15,273 bases of DNA from JAMLIN01 sp041676645. GTDB taxonomy: Bacteria; Pseudomonadota; Gammaproteobacteria; Burkholderiales; Burkholderiaceae_E. The notes beneath the pieces are model-generated. The model was not told the DNA's origin, searched no databases, and saw only the letters and a list, made by a program, of their open reading frames with translations. The position numbers and the translations under genes were made by a program. The stretch covers positions 1-15,273 of the forward strand of contig JBAYRO010000078.1 in NCBI GenBank assembly GCA_041676645.1, in the 5' to 3' direction. This document shows positions 14,144 through 15,273 of the stretch, piece by piece (position 1 is the stretch's first letter; the number at the start of each line of letters is the position of its first letter).

Positions 14144-15273
14144 TCAGTCGTGCCGCAGCGCCACCGTCTTGAGCGTGGTGAAGCCGTAGAGGGCTTCGAA
14201 TCCCTTCTCCCTGCCATGGCCGCTGCGCTTGACGCCTCCGAAGGGAAGCTCGACCCCGCCGCCGGCGCCGTAGTCGTTGATGAACACCTGTCCGGCGCGC
14301 AGGCGGTGCGCAAGCCGCAGCTGCCGGGCGCCATCACGGGTCCACACCCCGGCGACCAGGCCATAGGGCGTGCCGTTGGCGAGCCGGATCGCCTCGACCT
14401 CGGTCTCGAAGGCGGTCACCGACAGGACCGGCCCGAAGATTTCCTCCTGCTCGATGCGATGCCCCGGCGGGACGTCGGCGAGCAGGACCGGAGCCTGGTA
14501 GAAGCCGCCGGCGGGTGCGTCCTCGATGATCTGTCCCTGGGCGACGAAGCGGATGCCGGTGGCCTGCGCTTCGGACAGGGCGTCCCAGACCCGCTGCTGC
14601 TGGCGCTGGGAAACCAGTGGGCCGAGATCGAGATCGCGGTGCGCCGGCCCTGCCCGCAGGTCGGCGAATGCCGCCGCCAGGCGTTCCAGGACCTCGTCGT
14701 GCACGGCCCGGTCGACCAGCACCCGGCTGCCGGCCGAGCAGGTCTGCCCGGCGTTCTGGATGATCGCGCCGACCAGGGCGGGTATGGCCGCGTCGAGATC
14801 GGCATCGGCGAAGACGAGCTGCGGCGACTTGCCCCCGAGCTCGAGGGTGACCGGGCAGTGGTGGGCCGCCGCGACCTGGGCGACGCGGGTTCCGGTGCCG
14901 GGCGAACCGGTGAAGGAGAGGTGATCGATGCCGGCATGGGCGGCAAGCGCCTCGCCGGCCTCGGCCCCGAGGCCGGTGACGATGTTGAGGGCGCCGGGCG
15001 GCAGGCCGCAGGAGGCGGCCATCTCGGCCACCCGCAGCACGCTCAGGCAGGCGTCCTCGGCCGGCTTGACCACGCAGGCATTGCCGGCGGCCAGGGAAGC
15101 GCCGACCGAGCGCCCGAAGATCTGCATCGGGTAGTTCCAGGGCACGATATGGCCCGTCACCCCGTGCGGCTCGCGCAGGGTCAGCACGGTATAGCCCTGG
15201 CGATAGGGCACCGTCTGGCCATGGAGCTTGTCGGCGGCCCCCGCATAGAACTCGAAGTAGCGCGCCAGCGCCA
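14144..15273 (-). CDS. NAD(P)-dependent aldehyde dehydrogenase, 5' end outside window
   Basis: This enzyme oxidises an aldehyde to a carboxylate. The open frame runs from the right edge to a TGA at 14144-14146, giving 376 visible residues, about three quarters of a typical protein near 490. The GTG at 15211 is not the start, since the frame upstream reads ARYFEFYAGAADKLHG, a standard family segment. Visible motifs are the oxyanion-hole asparagine in VPWNYP, FTGSPGTG (cofactor loop), the general-base glutamate in LELGGKSP (codon at 14842-14840), the catalytic cysteine in NAGQTCSAG (codon at 14740-14738), and EEIFGPVLSV. The C-terminal PFGGVKRSGHGREKG is also typical, resembling betaine aldehyde or related dehydrogenases. 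It is the upstream gene of a pair with the short-chain dehydrogenase. The substrate is not predictable from this sequence. Confidence 0.95.
   Translation of the reverse strand, partial: ALARYFEFYAGAADKLHGQTVPYRQGYTVLTLREPHGVTGHIVPWNYPMQIFGRSVGASLAAGNACVVKPAEDACLSVLRVAEMAASCGLPPGALNIVTGLGAEAGEALAAHAGIDHLSFTGSPGTGTRVAQVAAAHHCPVTLELGGKSPQLVFADADLDAAIPALVGAIIQNAGQTCSAGSRVLVDRAVHDEVLERLAAAFADLRAGPAHRDLDLGPLVSQRQQQRVWDALSEAQATGIRFVAQGQIIEDAPAGGFYQAPVLLADVPPGHRIEQEEIFGPVLSVTAFETEVEAIRLANGTPYGLVAGVWTRDGARQLRLAHRLRAGQVFINDYGAGGGVELPFGGVKRSGHGREKGFEALYGFTTLKTVALRHD

Overview
This window is high-GC DNA (roughly two thirds or more G+C by eye), densely packed with genes. It most resembles a proteobacterial chromosome, probably gammaproteobacterial. 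The main reason is the block argH (leftward), then algZ-algR-hemC-hemD-hemX-hemY (rightward), which is the arrangement known around algR in Pseudomonas. Lengths and motifs of these genes fit intact, functional genes. No tRNA, rRNA, CRISPR array, insertion sequence, integrase or attachment site is visible. The genus cannot be named from the sequence alone.

Layout: (1) 1-1611 is the 3' part of a dihydrolipoamide dehydrogenase (E3). Its frame is open to the left edge and begins in an Ala/Pro/Glu-rich linker, so the full protein very likely carries an N-terminal lipoyl domain. (2) 1764-4887 is a complete TRAP transporter in the order substrate-binding protein, small permease, large permease. A candidate promoter lies ahead of it and an 11-bp intercistronic hairpin lies after the binding-protein gene. 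The binding protein looks like the 2-oxoacid-binding TakP type, which would fit a position directly after an E3 gene. (3) 4874-6283 is argH on the minus strand, overlapping the permease gene tail to tail by 14 nt. (4) 6284-6475 is the divergent regulatory region between argH and algZ. (5) 6476-13349 is a six-gene rightward unit: a LytS/AlgZ-type histidine kinase, an AlgR-type LytTR response regulator, and hemC, hemD, hemX, hemY. Four of its five junctions overlap and the fifth is only 24 nt, so the sensor system and the middle of the heme pathway are probably co-transcribed and translationally coupled. (6) 13357-15273 is a leftward pair, an aldehyde dehydrogenase (5' end outside the window) followed by an NAD-type short-chain dehydrogenase, of unknown substrate.

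The most unusual element is hemX (687 codons, against about 390 in E. coli). It has about 165 disordered residues before its membrane anchor and a roughly 200-residue acidic Ala-rich insertion between its two conserved parts. Inside that insertion is a 15-bp in-frame tandem repeat, 12 units long, with some adjacent units identical. This looks like a length-variable coding minisatellite in a heme-operon membrane protein. Second-tier points are the intercistronic TRAP hairpin, the E3/2-oxoacid transporter linkage, a kinase with degenerate ATP-binding boxes, and a HemD whose N-terminal TRP-type motif is absent. I did not find a clearly new multi-gene system; most of the window is recognisable housekeeping and transport.
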